Source: Streptomyces cellulosae (GTDB taxonomy: Bacteria > Actinomycetota > Actinomycetes > Streptomycetales > Streptomycetaceae). Taken from it: DNA of 64,000 nucleotides. The DNA lies in NCBI GenBank assembly GCA_014655195.1, contig BNBH01000016.1:62001-126000 (forward strand), in the 5' to 3' direction. How positions within the stretch are numbered: the first letter of the stretch is position 1; each line of letters starts with the position of its first letter. Both the position numbers and the translations under genes were made by a program. This document shows positions 24,534 through 33,235 of this stretch, one piece after another. Under the pieces are notes generated by a model. It ran no database searches and was not told the origin of the DNA. It saw nothing but the letters and a program-made list of their open reading frames with translations.

Positions 24534-25628
24534 ATGGAGCACGATCTGAGTCCCTCCGCCCTCGCCGAACTCCGCCGGCCGCGCCCCTACCCGGCGGTGT
24601 CGGTGCTGACGCCGACCCACCGCCGTGACCCGCTGAGCACCGAGGACGCGGTGCGGCTGCGCACCATGGTGGCCGAGGCGAAGAAGAAGCTGGAGTCCGA
24701 TCCCGCGGTCCCCCGGGACCGGCGCGCCGACGTGGCGGCCCAGCTGGACCGGGCCCTGGCCGAGGTCGACCTCGCGCACGCCGAGGACGGGCTGGCCATC
24801 TTCGCCGCTCCGGGCGAGCACCAGGTGTGGTCGCTGGCGCGCAGCGTCCCGGAGCGCGTGGTGATCTCGGACAGCTTCCTGACCCGCCACCTGGTCTCCG
24901 CGCAGACGTCGGAGCGCCCGTTCTGGGTGCTGTCCGTCGCCGCCGACCGGGCCACGCTCTGGAGCGGCGGCCCGGACCGGATCGTCGAGGCACGCACGGA
25001 CGACTTCCCTCTGATCCGCGAGGAGCCGAACTTCGACCCCGAGCGGCAGATGCGGGCCGGCGACCAGCCCAGCAACTACCGGGACGAGGACACCCGCCGC
25101 TTCCTGAAGGAGGCGGCCACCCGGCTCAACTCCCTGATGCGCGCCCATCCGCGGCCGCTCTACATCACCGGCGAGCCGGCGGCGCTGTCGCTGCTGTGCG
25201 AGTTCGGCGGCGCCTGCAAGGACGCCGTGCAGGTGCCGCGCGGCGGACTGGCGCACGGGACGCCGGAGATGGTGTGGCAGGCGGTGCGTCCGGTGCTCGA
25301 GGAGGAGGACCGCAGGCGGGCCGAGGAGGTGGCGCGGGAGCTGGAATCCGCGCGCAGCCGCAAGGAGTTCGCGGCCGGCGTCGACGAGCTGTGGCAGAGC
25401 GCCCGCGAGGGGCGGATCCGGCTGCTGGCCGTCGAGGAGAACTACCGGATCACGGTCCGCGACGACGGCGAGCATCTGATCGTCGCCGAGGACGGCGACC
25501 TCGACGCCCGCGAGGACATCGTGGACGAGATCGTCGAGCAGTGCCTGGAGACCGGTGCCGACGTGCGGTTCGTGCCGGACGGCGCGCTGGGCGACGCGCA
25601 GGGCATGGCGGCGGTGCTGCGCTACTGA
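24534..25628 (+). CDS. baeRF-family protein (bacterial archaeo-eukaryotic release-factor-like)
   Basis: 364-residue protein. The N-terminal half holds YPAVSVLTPTHRRDP and VDLAHAEDGLAIFAAPGEHQVW, the C-terminal half an eRF1 domain 2/3-like fold with a Gly-rich region (PRGGLAHGTPEM) and a final LETGADVRFVPDGALGDAQGMAAVLRY (end: ADVRFVPDGALGDAQGMAAV), as in ribosomal L7Ae-like C-terminal domains. Bacterial eRF1-like proteins are proposed to act on stalled ribosomes or as translation-linked RNA factors, but this is not proven. Some genomes mislabel such proteins as chemotaxis proteins. Monocistronic, followed by 317 bp without genes. Confidence 0.75.
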   Translation: MEHDLSPSALAELRRPRPYPAVSVLTPTHRRDPLSTEDAVRLRTMVAEAKKKLESDPAVPRDRRADVAAQLDRALAEVDLAHAEDGLAIFAAPGEHQVWSLARSVPERVVISDSFLTRHLVSAQTSERPFWVLSVAADRATLWSGGPDRIVEARTDDFPLIREEPNFDPERQMRAGDQPSNYRDEDTRRFLKEAATRLNSLMRAHPRPLYITGEPAALSLLCEFGGACKDAVQVPRGGLAHGTPEMVWQAVRPVLEEEDRRRAEEVARELESARSRKEFAAGVDELWQSAREGRIRLLAVEENYRITVRDDGEHLIVAEDGDLDAREDIVDEIVEQCLETGADVRFVPDGALGDAQGMAAVLRY

Positions 25629-25945
25629 CGGCGACGGCGGGACGCGGGGCGCGGGACGGTCACCGCGTCCCGCCGTCGAACTGACACGCGAAACTCGAAC
25701 GTAAGAGCGGGTCGTGACACGGCGCCTGACGGCCCGTCAGTTCACTTGCGTACCATGGAAGTTGGGGCATCCGGCGGGCGCCGCGTGACTACCTCGCGGT
25801 AACTCCGTGAAGACGCTGGCATATGCCAGCGGCACCACCTTATCGTGTGTTGCCAAATCCCTTACAGGCCGTGGCGGGCTGTGCGACAGTCGTAACGGTC
25901 CCTCCGCCCGCCCGAGGGCCGTACCGTCCCGCATCGGAGTGCGTC
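25629..25945. other. Gene-free leader region of the PAS-PP2C gene
   Basis: 317 bp without a supported gene. It contains the 18-bp palindrome at 25814-25831 and lower-G+C promoter-like DNA around 25800-25865. An open frame runs through part of it but has no coding character. Confidence 0.6.
25814..25831. promoter_or_regulatory. Perfect 18-bp palindrome
   Basis: CGCTGGCATATGCCAGCG, fully symmetric, 115 bp upstream of the PAS-PP2C start. Likely an operator for an unknown dimeric regulator. Confidence 0.65.
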
Positions 25946-27370
25946 ATGCCGTCCCCTCTCTCCGCGGACCGCCCCGCCGCCCGGCCGCCGGGAGGCGGAC
26001 CGGTCGACGCGCTGATCTCGCAGACCCGGCGGCTCAAGGGCGAGGTGGACGCCGTCCGCCGCGACACCCCGGCCGACGCGGGGGACCCCCGGGAGCGCTG
26101 GCGTCGCGCGCTGTACGACCTGGCGATGCACCAGCTCGACGACCTGGACGAGCACCTGGCGCAGCTGCGGGACGACCCGTCGGCCGCGCCCGACGCGCCC
26201 TCCGAGGAGTTACCCGCGCCGCCGGCCCCGCCCCGCGCCTCCCTGCTCAGCAGGGTCGGCAGCGCCGAGTGGGACCTCCTCACGGACGAGGTGAGCTGGT
26301 CGGGCGAGCTGTACCGGATCCTCGGCCGCGACCCGGCCGCTCCCCCGCTCACCCTCGACGAACTGCCCTCCCTCGTGTACGACGAGGACCGGCCGCGGCT
26401 GACCCGGATGGTCACCGGCTGCCTGGTCGACGGCCGGCCCATCGACGGTGAGTTCCGCGTGAGGCACGCGGCCGACGACATACGGACCGTGCACATGATG
26501 GGCGAACCGGTGCTCGGCGCCGACGGCAGCACCGTCTCCATGTGGGCGGTCCTGCGCGACGTCAGCGAACTGCGCCGCTGCCGAAGGACGGTGAGCGAGA
26601 CCCGTGACTCGCTGCACCGGCACCGGCACGCCGCCGCGCGGACCGAGCACCGGCTCGCGGTCGAGCTGCAGGAGGCCGTGCTTCCGGCGTGGCACGGCTC
26701 CCTGCGGTTCCCGCGGCGCGGCCCGCGCGCCCTGGACGTGGCCGCCGCCCATCTGCCGCCCTCCGCGCAGGCGTCGGTCGGCGGCGACTGGTACGACGCG
26801 CTCGAACTGTCCGGCGACGCCACCCTGCTGGGCGTCGGCGAGCTCACCGGACACGGCGTGGGTGCCGCGTCCGGTGTGGCCATGCTGCTCGGCGCGGTCC
26901 GGGGCATGGCGCTGGCCGGCACCGCGCCCGGCCCGCTGCTCGACTGCCTGGACCGGCTGCTCGACACCACCGCCCAGCCGGCCCTGGCCGGAGCCGTCTG
27001 CCTGCGCTACCGGCACGACACCCGCACCGCGGTATGGGCGCGGGCCGGCCACCCCGCCCCGCTGCTCTACCGCGGAGACGCGGGGCGGGCGCTCGACGGA
27101 CCGCAGGGCGCGCTGCTGGGCGCCGCCCCGGGCTCCGCGCACGGGCAGGCCGAGGAGACCCTCGAGGTCGGCGACCTGCTCCTGCTGCACACCGACGGTC
27201 TGGTGCCCGGGCACACCGGGTCGGCCGTCGTCCACCGGCTCCTCGCCCTGGCGCCCCGGTTCGCCGGGGGCCGTTCCGCCCAGGACTGCGTCCGGGAGGT
27301 CGTACGGGAGTTCGATGAAGGGGAGCGTACGGAGCACGCCTGTGTACTGGTGGCGCGCGTCGCCTCCTGA
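25946..27370 (+). CDS. PAS domain-PP2C (SpoIIE-type) protein with altered metal ligands
   Basis: 474 residues: variable N-terminus with a predicted helix, a PAS domain at about 108-215 (SAEWDLLTDEVSWSGELYRI), a short coiled region, and a SpoIIE-type PP2C domain at about 235-473. Intact parts are GGDWYDALELSG, ARAGHPAPLLY and LLLLHTDGLVPG. Two of the usual metal-binding Asp are changed: GDV-x-GHG reads GELTGHG (Asp to Glu) and the C-terminal DD-x-A-x-L reads TEHACVLVARV. Active family members dephosphorylate anti-anti-sigma factors; this one may be weak or non-catalytic. GGAG lies 7 bp before the ATG at 25946. Confidence 0.88.
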   Translation: MPSPLSADRPAARPPGGGPVDALISQTRRLKGEVDAVRRDTPADAGDPRERWRRALYDLAMHQLDDLDEHLAQLRDDPSAAPDAPSEELPAPPAPPRASLLSRVGSAEWDLLTDEVSWSGELYRILGRDPAAPPLTLDELPSLVYDEDRPRLTRMVTGCLVDGRPIDGEFRVRHAADDIRTVHMMGEPVLGADGSTVSMWAVLRDVSELRRCRRTVSETRDSLHRHRHAAARTEHRLAVELQEAVLPAWHGSLRFPRRGPRALDVAAAHLPPSAQASVGGDWYDALELSGDATLLGVGELTGHGVGAASGVAMLLGAVRGMALAGTAPGPLLDCLDRLLDTTAQPALAGAVCLRYRHDTRTAVWARAGHPAPLLYRGDAGRALDGPQGALLGAAPGSAHGQAEETLEVGDLLLLHTDGLVPGHTGSAVVHRLLALAPRFAGGRSAQDCVREVVREFDEGERTEHACVLVARVAS

Positions 27371-27430
27371 CCGGGGCGCACGCGTGACAAGTAACCCTTA
27401 CGAAGGCCCGGGTGGAGGGCCGCGTGGCTC

Positions 27431-28921
27431 TCAGGCCTTCGCGGTCCCGCCCTTGCCCCGGGGCTTGGGCAGCGCCAGCTCGATCTCCTCCCGCAGCTCC
27501 TGGATCCTCGGGTACGAGGCGTACTCGGCGGTCAGCCGGTACATCTGGCGCAGCCGGTCCCAGGTGCGGCGCGAGGAGTTCTGGCCCATCGACACCAGGG
27601 CGAGCCGCGCGAAGCGGTCGGCCTGCTCCGGGTCGTCGGCGATGAAGCACGCGGAGGCCATCGACAGGAAGTCGAAGATCTTCGACCGCTGCTGGGCGTC
27701 CACGCGCAGGGCCAGCGCCTTGTCCGCGTAGTGCTGGGCGTGGACGGCCGCGCCCGGCTCGAACTCCGCGAGCGTGCGGTAGGCGAGGGCCTGCATGCCG
27801 TACAGGTCCGCCTCGTTGAACAGCTGCATCCAGTTCGGCGGCGGCACGTCCCCCGTGTCGGAGACGAACAGGTCCTCCGCCTGGCCCAGGGTGCGGCGCA
27901 TCGCCTGGCCCTTGCCCATGGACGCCTGCGCCCACGCCTCGATGGTGTGGAACATGGCGCGGGTGCGCGGCAGCACCTGCTCGCCCGAGCCGGACTGGGC
28001 GAGCTTCATCAGGTCCAGCGCCTCGTCGGGCCGGCCCAGGTGCACCATCTGGCGGGCCGCGCGGGACAGCGCCTCCCCGGCGCGCGGGCGGTCGCCGCCC
28101 TCGCGTGCCGCGTGGGCGGCGATGACGAAGTACTTCTGCGCCGTCGGCTCCATGCCGACGTCGTGCGACATCCAGCCGGCGAGGACGGCCAGGTTCGCGG
28201 CGACGCCCCACAGGCGCCGCTGGAGATGGGGCGGGTGGTGGTAGGCGAGCATGCCGCCCACCTCGTTGAGCTGTCCCACGACCGCCTTGCGCTGGAGCCC
28301 GCCGCCGCGGGCGGCGTCCCAGGCGCGGAACACCTCCACGGAGCGCTCCAGTTCCTCGATCTCCTGCGACCCGATGGGGGCGGCCTCGTAGCGGTCGAAC
28401 CCGGCGGGCTCGGCCTTCAGGGGATCGTGCAGGCGGGGGGCGTCTGCGGTCAGGGCCGGATCGGTGTGCAGCCAGTCGTGCATGGCGCTGCTGAGTGCGG
28501 AGCCCGCGGTGAGGGCGGCGCCCGCACCCACCAGGCCGCGTCGGTTGAGCATGAGGTCCATTCCCGTGAATTCGGTGAGGACCTCGGCCGTCCGCTCGGG
28601 CGCCCACGGCATTCCGTCGGGATGTTCCTCACTCCCGGCGCGTGGCCGTTTCCCCGTACGCCCGTGCCGGACCAGACCGAGATCCTCGATGGTCACGACA
28701 CGGCCGAGACGCTCGGTGAACAGAGCCGCCAGCACCCGCGGCACCGGATCGCGCGGGATCTCTCCCATGTCGATCCACCGCCGCACCCGGGAGGTGTCGG
28801 TCGCCAGCTGCGGATGGCCCATGGCCGCCGCCTGCCGGTTCACCAGCCTCGCGAGTTCGCCCTTGGACCAGCCGGCCAGGCCGAACAGGTCCGCGAGCCG
28901 GGTGTTGGGTTGTCCGCTCAC
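27431..28921 (-). CDS. nsdB: NsdA/NsdB-type negative regulator with TPR-like repeats
   Basis: 496-residue regulator. The N-terminal 80 residues have the NsdA-family helix-turn-helix-like region: GWSKGELARLVNRQA, then DTSRVRRWIDMGEIPRDPVP. The rest is helical with TPR-like units (for example AYRTLAEFEPGAAVHAQHY). In S. coelicolor nsdA and nsdB mutants overproduce antibiotics, and nsdA mutants sporulate earlier. The nsdB assignment is based on family plus its place near a long chaplin and sigL. GTG start at 28921 with a weak GGGGG; the longer frame to 29158 is not believed. Confidence 0.85.
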   Translation of the reverse strand: MSGQPNTRLADLFGLAGWSKGELARLVNRQAAAMGHPQLATDTSRVRRWIDMGEIPRDPVPRVLAALFTERLGRVVTIEDLGLVRHGRTGKRPRAGSEEHPDGMPWAPERTAEVLTEFTGMDLMLNRRGLVGAGAALTAGSALSSAMHDWLHTDPALTADAPRLHDPLKAEPAGFDRYEAAPIGSQEIEELERSVEVFRAWDAARGGGLQRKAVVGQLNEVGGMLAYHHPPHLQRRLWGVAANLAVLAGWMSHDVGMEPTAQKYFVIAAHAAREGGDRPRAGEALSRAARQMVHLGRPDEALDLMKLAQSGSGEQVLPRTRAMFHTIEAWAQASMGKGQAMRRTLGQAEDLFVSDTGDVPPPNWMQLFNEADLYGMQALAYRTLAEFEPGAAVHAQHYADKALALRVDAQQRSKIFDFLSMASACFIADDPEQADRFARLALVSMGQNSSRRTWDRLRQMYRLTAEYASYPRIQELREEIELALPKPRGKGGTAKA

Positions 28922-29156
28922 GTCAAGCCCCCAGGTTCTCGGCTGAGTTGACAGTAGCCCGGTGGGAGGTGCCGGGCGACTATTCGCCAGGGTTCGCCAG
29001 GGTCCGCCAGATGGTGTGCCAGGGGGCCACGGGTGTCGAGTAGGAACGCGCCACCACGACCCCGTCGCCGCAGGGGCATTCCCCCAGGGTGCGGCCGGGC
29101 GGAGGGGTTGGGTGGTGCGCTGACGTCGCAGGCACACGAAGGGATCTGTATCACCC

Positions 29157-30293
29157 ATGTACGCAGCATCGTCCTCCGTGTCCGCCCCGCCCCGGCCGCT
29201 GCGTCCGCGTCCGTCGGACAGCGGCCCCTACCTCGCCCCCGCGCGCCCGGCGACCCCCGTGCTCGGCGCGGGCAACGCACGGCGTCTCGCGGGACCGGGC
29301 ACCCAGCCGCTCAGCGGAAGGCTCGACCTGTCCGGCGCACAGGGCGCGCAACTGCGCACGGCGCTCGCCTCGGTGCACCGCATCTGTCCGGAGTTCGCGC
29401 CGGTCCAGGTGCTGCGCCGCACCGGCCGGTCGGTCCTCCTGGTCGGCACGACGGGCCGCAGCACGGCGGTCGCCAAGTGCTTACTGGACCACTCCCCCGC
29501 GTGGAGCGAGCGCATCCGGCACGAAATAGCGGCTTACCGCTCGTTCGTCCGGCAGCGCCCGCCCGTACGGGCGCCCCGGCTGATCGCGGCGGACCCGGAC
29601 AACTGCACGCTGGTCATCGAGCGCCTGCCCGGACGGGTGGCGGCGCTCCAGCGGCACCCGGTGGAGGCACCGCCCCGGGCGGACATCAGGGCGGCACTCG
29701 GCGCGATCTGCCGGCTCAACTCCTGGCGGCCGCCCGCCGGGACGTTCGACGCTCCGCTGGACTACGCGGCCCGCATCAACCGGTACCACGAACTGGGTCT
29801 GCTCACCGACCGGGACCTCGGGGACCTGCAGAAACTGCTGCACGGCATCGCCCTGGCGACGGGCCGGCAGGGCATGGGACAGTTCTGCCACGGCGACGCG
29901 CTGCTCTCCAACATCCTCATCTCACCGGCCGGTCCGGTGCTGGTGGACTGGGAGCACGCGGGCTGGTACCTGCCGGGCTACGACCTGGCGACGCTGTGGT
30001 CGGTGCTCGGGGACGCCCCGGCGGCCCGGCGCCAGATCAGCCAGATCGCCCAGTCGGCGGGCCCCGCCTCGCGCGACGCGTTCCTGGTGAACCTGATGCT
30101 CGTGCTCACCCGGGAGATCCGCTCCTACGAGACGGCCGTGCAGCGTTCGATGCAGGAGTCGGCCCCGGCGCCCGCGGGAGGCCAGCCGGGTGGCATGCCG
30201 TCCGGTGAGGAGCAGCGGCTGCTGCTGCGCCGGCTGCACGACGACTGCCAGTTGGCCAGGAAGGCCGTGCGCGCCGCGGTCGGCACCCGCTGA
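29157..30293 (+). CDS. APH-fold phosphotransferase
   Basis: 378-residue protein of the aminoglycoside/choline kinase superfamily. The catalytic loop is QFCHGDALLSNIL (His-Gly-Asp and Asn, residues about 242-254) and the metal-binding Asp is in VLVDWEHAGWYLPGYD. The nucleotide-binding Lys may be in STAVAKCLLDH. The first 60 residues are Pro/Ser-rich and variable. Substrate is unknown; it is not evidence of antibiotic resistance. Divergent from nsdB with a 235-bp shared region, a neighbour relation that may be regulatory. Confidence 0.85.
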   Translation: MYAASSSVSAPPRPLRPRPSDSGPYLAPARPATPVLGAGNARRLAGPGTQPLSGRLDLSGAQGAQLRTALASVHRICPEFAPVQVLRRTGRSVLLVGTTGRSTAVAKCLLDHSPAWSERIRHEIAAYRSFVRQRPPVRAPRLIAADPDNCTLVIERLPGRVAALQRHPVEAPPRADIRAALGAICRLNSWRPPAGTFDAPLDYAARINRYHELGLLTDRDLGDLQKLLHGIALATGRQGMGQFCHGDALLSNILISPAGPVLVDWEHAGWYLPGYDLATLWSVLGDAPAARRQISQIAQSAGPASRDAFLVNLMLVLTREIRSYETAVQRSMQESAPAPAGGQPGGMPSGEEQRLLLRRLHDDCQLARKAVRAAVGTR

Positions 30294-30602
30294 ACCGCGC
30301 GGCGCGGCCGCCCCGCCGCCACCCCGTACGACTGCCCGCAGGCGACGACCGCCGCGGGCAGTCGGGCGTCCTGGGGCCGTCAGGCCGTCCGCGGGCAGGG
30401 ACGGTATACGGCCATCGCGCGAGGCCCGGAAGGGCCGCCACCGGTGTAGACCGCTGACGCGCCGCAGGTCCGCCGGGGCCCGCCACGAAATCTCGCCACA
30501 CCCCGATTGACGAGGGAATTCGCGCTCTCCTGGGCATGATTGACGGATCATCGGCCTGCCGGTACCACTGACGGGTCGCACGACCGTTCCCAGGAGGCTG
30601 CA
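30294..30602. other. Intergenic region with terminator and amidase promoter
   Basis: 309 bp. Hairpin arms CGACTGCCCGC (30329-30339) and GCGGGCAGTCG (30354-30364) terminate the kinase gene. TTGACG hexamers at 30507-30512 and 30540-30545 are possible -35 boxes for the amidase gene. Nothing else seen. Confidence 0.5.
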
Positions 30603-32567
30603 TTGCGAGATCTCGCCACCGAGCCCGGCCGTGCGGCCGGACCGTCCCGACGCGCCGTCCGGGGCGCCCTCGGCGCCCTGGCCGCCGCCGCGTTGACGCT
30701 GCCCCTGCTGGGCGTGGCGCCCGACCCGGCCCCGCCGGCCACCGCCCGGCTGCAACAGGCGTTCGCCGACGCGGCGGCCCGGTACGACGTCCCGCAGAGC
30801 GTGCTGCTGGGCGTCTCCTATCTGCAGTCCCGCTGGGACGCGCACGACGGCGCCCCGAGCGTCACCGGCGGCTACGGGCCCATGCACCTGACCGACGCCC
30901 GTACGGCGCCCGCCTCCGCCGGGCACCACGCGTCCGGCAGCGAGGACCCGCGCGGCGACGACGCCCGTCCGGCGCTGCGGCCCTCGGAGCTCGGACTGGA
31001 CACGGAGGAACTGCCGGACCGGCTGACCACCCTGCCGAGGGCGGCCCGGCTGACCGGTCTGGACGCCGAGACGCTGCGCGAGGACCCGGCGGCGAACGTG
31101 GCGGGCGGGGCCGCCCTGCTGGCCGAGGCGCAGCGCCGGCTGGGCCGGCCCGCCGGCGACGCCCCTGCCGACTGGTTCGGGGCGGTGGCGCTGTTCTCCG
31201 GCGCCGACGACCGCGCCTCGGCGACGGCGTACGCGAACGAGGTGTTCGCGGTGATCCGGAACGGCGAGGAGCGGGTCACGGACGCCGGGCAGCGGGTCGC
31301 CCTGGACGCGAGCCCAGGCCTGGCGCCCGACCCCTCGGCGCTGGAGCGCGCCGGGCTGCGCAAGGGCTCCGCGGACGGCACGGAGTGCCCGCGGACGGTG
31401 TCCTGCGAGTGGATCCCGGCGCCGTACGAGGAGTTCGGCGACGGCGACTACGGCAACCACGACCTGGGGAACCGGCCGGTCTCGCAGCGGATCCGGTACA
31501 TCGTCGTGCACGACACGGAGGGCGCCTGGGAGGGCGTGCTCAACATGGTGCAGGACCCGACGTACGTGTCCTGGCAGTACAGCCTGCGCTCCACCGACGG
31601 GCACATCGCGCAGCACGTGAAGGCGAAGGACGTCGCCTGGCACGCGGGCAACTGGTACGTCAACGCGGCCTCGATCGGCCTGGAGCACGAGGGTTTCCTG
31701 ACCGACCCGGACGCCTGGTACACGGAGGCCATGTACCGGTCCTCGGCCCGGCTGGTGAAGTACCTGTCGGACAAGCACGGCATCCCGCTGGACCGGCAGC
31801 ACATCCTCGGCCACGACACGGTGCCGGGCACCACCACGGCCACCATCCCGGGCATGCACACCGACCCCGGCCCGTACTGGGACTGGCGGCACTACTTCGA
31901 GCTGCTCGGCGCCCCGCTCAAGGCGACGGGCGCGAGGAACGCCGGGGCCGTCACGATCCGGCCCGACTACGACACCCACCGGCCGGTGTTCACCGGCTGC
32001 GAGACCGCCGGTGAGCCCTGCGCCCCGCACGGGTCGAGCGCGGTGCGGCTGTACTCGGACCACGATGTGAACTCCCCGCTGATCAAGGACATCGGTCTCG
32101 GCTCCACGCCCACCACCGGGGTGAACGACCTGTCCTCGCGGGTGTCCACGGGCCAGCAGTACGCGGTGGCGGACCGCTGGGGCGACTGGACGGCGATCTG
32201 GTACCTCGGCCAGAAGGCCTGGTTCCAGAACCCGGCGAAGAACCCCACCGCCGTGCCGGCCAAGGCCAACGTGATCACCCCGCGCGAGGGTCTGGACTCC
32301 GTCCCCGTGTACGGGCGCGCCTACCCCGAGGCGGCCGCCTATCCGGAGGGGGTGCCGGCGCAGGCCGTGTCGCCGCTGCCGTACAGGGTGCTCGCCGGGC
32401 AGCGGTACGTGACCGGCGGCAAGGTGCCGAGCGAGTACTACTACGCGGTGACCTTCGACCCGGCCTCGCACCAGGTGGTGCGCGGCGAGAACCAGTACTA
32501 CGAGATCCAGTTCGGCCACCGCGTCGGCTTCGTGAAAGCGTCGGACGTGACGGTGGTGTCGTCGTAA
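30603..32567 (+). CDS. Exported N-acetylmuramoyl-L-alanine amidase
   Basis: 654-residue cell-wall hydrolase. After a signal-like helix (ALGALAAAALTLPLLGVAP) comes a lysozyme-like region (YDVPQSVLLGVSYLQSRW, residues about 60-210) that resembles SLT/goose-lysozyme domains. At about 300-440 lies an Amidase_2 zinc domain: IVVHDTEG, EHEG and HILGHDTVPG give the two His and catalytic Glu; DPGPYWDW closes it. The C-terminal third has SH3-like segments. TTG start at 30603 is supported by AGGAGG 5 bp upstream; the 30540 start is not. It cuts the bond between muramic acid and the peptide stem. Confidence 0.9.
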   Translation: MRDLATEPGRAAGPSRRAVRGALGALAAAALTLPLLGVAPDPAPPATARLQQAFADAAARYDVPQSVLLGVSYLQSRWDAHDGAPSVTGGYGPMHLTDARTAPASAGHHASGSEDPRGDDARPALRPSELGLDTEELPDRLTTLPRAARLTGLDAETLREDPAANVAGGAALLAEAQRRLGRPAGDAPADWFGAVALFSGADDRASATAYANEVFAVIRNGEERVTDAGQRVALDASPGLAPDPSALERAGLRKGSADGTECPRTVSCEWIPAPYEEFGDGDYGNHDLGNRPVSQRIRYIVVHDTEGAWEGVLNMVQDPTYVSWQYSLRSTDGHIAQHVKAKDVAWHAGNWYVNAASIGLEHEGFLTDPDAWYTEAMYRSSARLVKYLSDKHGIPLDRQHILGHDTVPGTTTATIPGMHTDPGPYWDWRHYFELLGAPLKATGARNAGAVTIRPDYDTHRPVFTGCETAGEPCAPHGSSAVRLYSDHDVNSPLIKDIGLGSTPTTGVNDLSSRVSTGQQYAVADRWGDWTAIWYLGQKAWFQNPAKNPTAVPAKANVITPREGLDSVPVYGRAYPEAAAYPEGVPAQAVSPLPYRVLAGQRYVTGGKVPSEYYYAVTFDPASHQVVRGENQYYEIQFGHRVGFVKASDVTVVSS

Positions 32568-32587
32568 CGCGGGAGCGCGCACCGTAC

Positions 32588-32628
32588 GACGGGCGCCCCC
32601 GGACCTGTGCGGTCCGGGGGCGCCCGTC
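32588..32628. terminator. Bidirectional terminator
   Basis: GACGGGCGCCCCCGGACC (32588-32605) and GGTCCGGGGGCGCCCGTC (32611-32628), 18 perfect pairs with a 5-base loop, between two convergent genes. Confidence 0.9.
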
Positions 32629-32645
32629 GTCGTCCGTGGCGGGGG

Positions 32646-33143
32646 TCAGCCCTGCTGGAACAGCTCCGCCGGCAGCGGCTTGAGGAGGGCGTACAGGTCG
32701 TCGGTGATCGGGCGGTCCCAGGCGGCGATGGTCACCAGGACGTTGTCGCTGCGGTCGAACTGCACGCAGGAGATCCGGCTCTCGGAGAGCTTGACGCGGC
32801 GCACGATCAGCAGGTTGTCGCCCTGCATCACGGGCACGTCCTCCGTGGAGACGACGGTGACCTCCTCGTCGTTCTCCAGTGCCAGCAGCAGCTGGCCGAC
32901 CTCGAAGGGCACCTCGCCCTCGGGGACGTCACGCGCCGGGGAGCCCTCGGGGAGGTTGCCGATGATCATCGCGGGGCCGCGGCCGCCGAACAGGTCGTAG
33001 CGCAGGAAGACGCCCTGGCAGGTTCCGTCGGGGGCGGGCAGCAGACCCGCGCCCAGGTTGCCGGGCCAGTCGCCCGGGTCCATGGCCAGTACGTCGAAAT
33101 CGGGCCCGGCGGGTGTGGCACTGCGGCGGCGGAGGAACGACAT
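32646..33143 (-). CDS. Conserved hypothetical protein
   Basis: 165-residue soluble protein beginning MSFLRRRSATPAGPDFDVLAM. It contains MDPGDWPGNL, LRYDLFGGRGPAMIIGNLPEG and an acidic segment LLALENDEEVTVVSTEDV. I recognise no family motif, but such proteins occur across Streptomyces. Start at 33143 gives a plausible N-terminus; ribosome-binding site is poor. It lies 92 bp downstream of the USP gene on the same strand and may be co-transcribed. Confidence 0.75.
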   Translation of the reverse strand: MSFLRRRSATPAGPDFDVLAMDPGDWPGNLGAGLLPAPDGTCQGVFLRYDLFGGRGPAMIIGNLPEGSPARDVPEGEVPFEVGQLLLALENDEEVTVVSTEDVPVMQGDNLLIVRRVKLSESRISCVQFDRSDNVLVTIAAWDRPITDDLYALLKPLPAELFQQG

Positions 33144-33235
33144 GCCGCCATGGTACGTGGCCGAACCGCGGTTCGGACGGTCGGGCGGACGCCTCCTGAC
33201 ACCCTCCGGGCGCCCCGGGTCCTGCGGCTTCCGGC

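Noticed and set aside
29157..30293. Aminoglycoside resistance gene
   Set aside because: The APH fold is shared by many kinases; there is no specific similarity that I can see to resistance enzymes and no resistance context.
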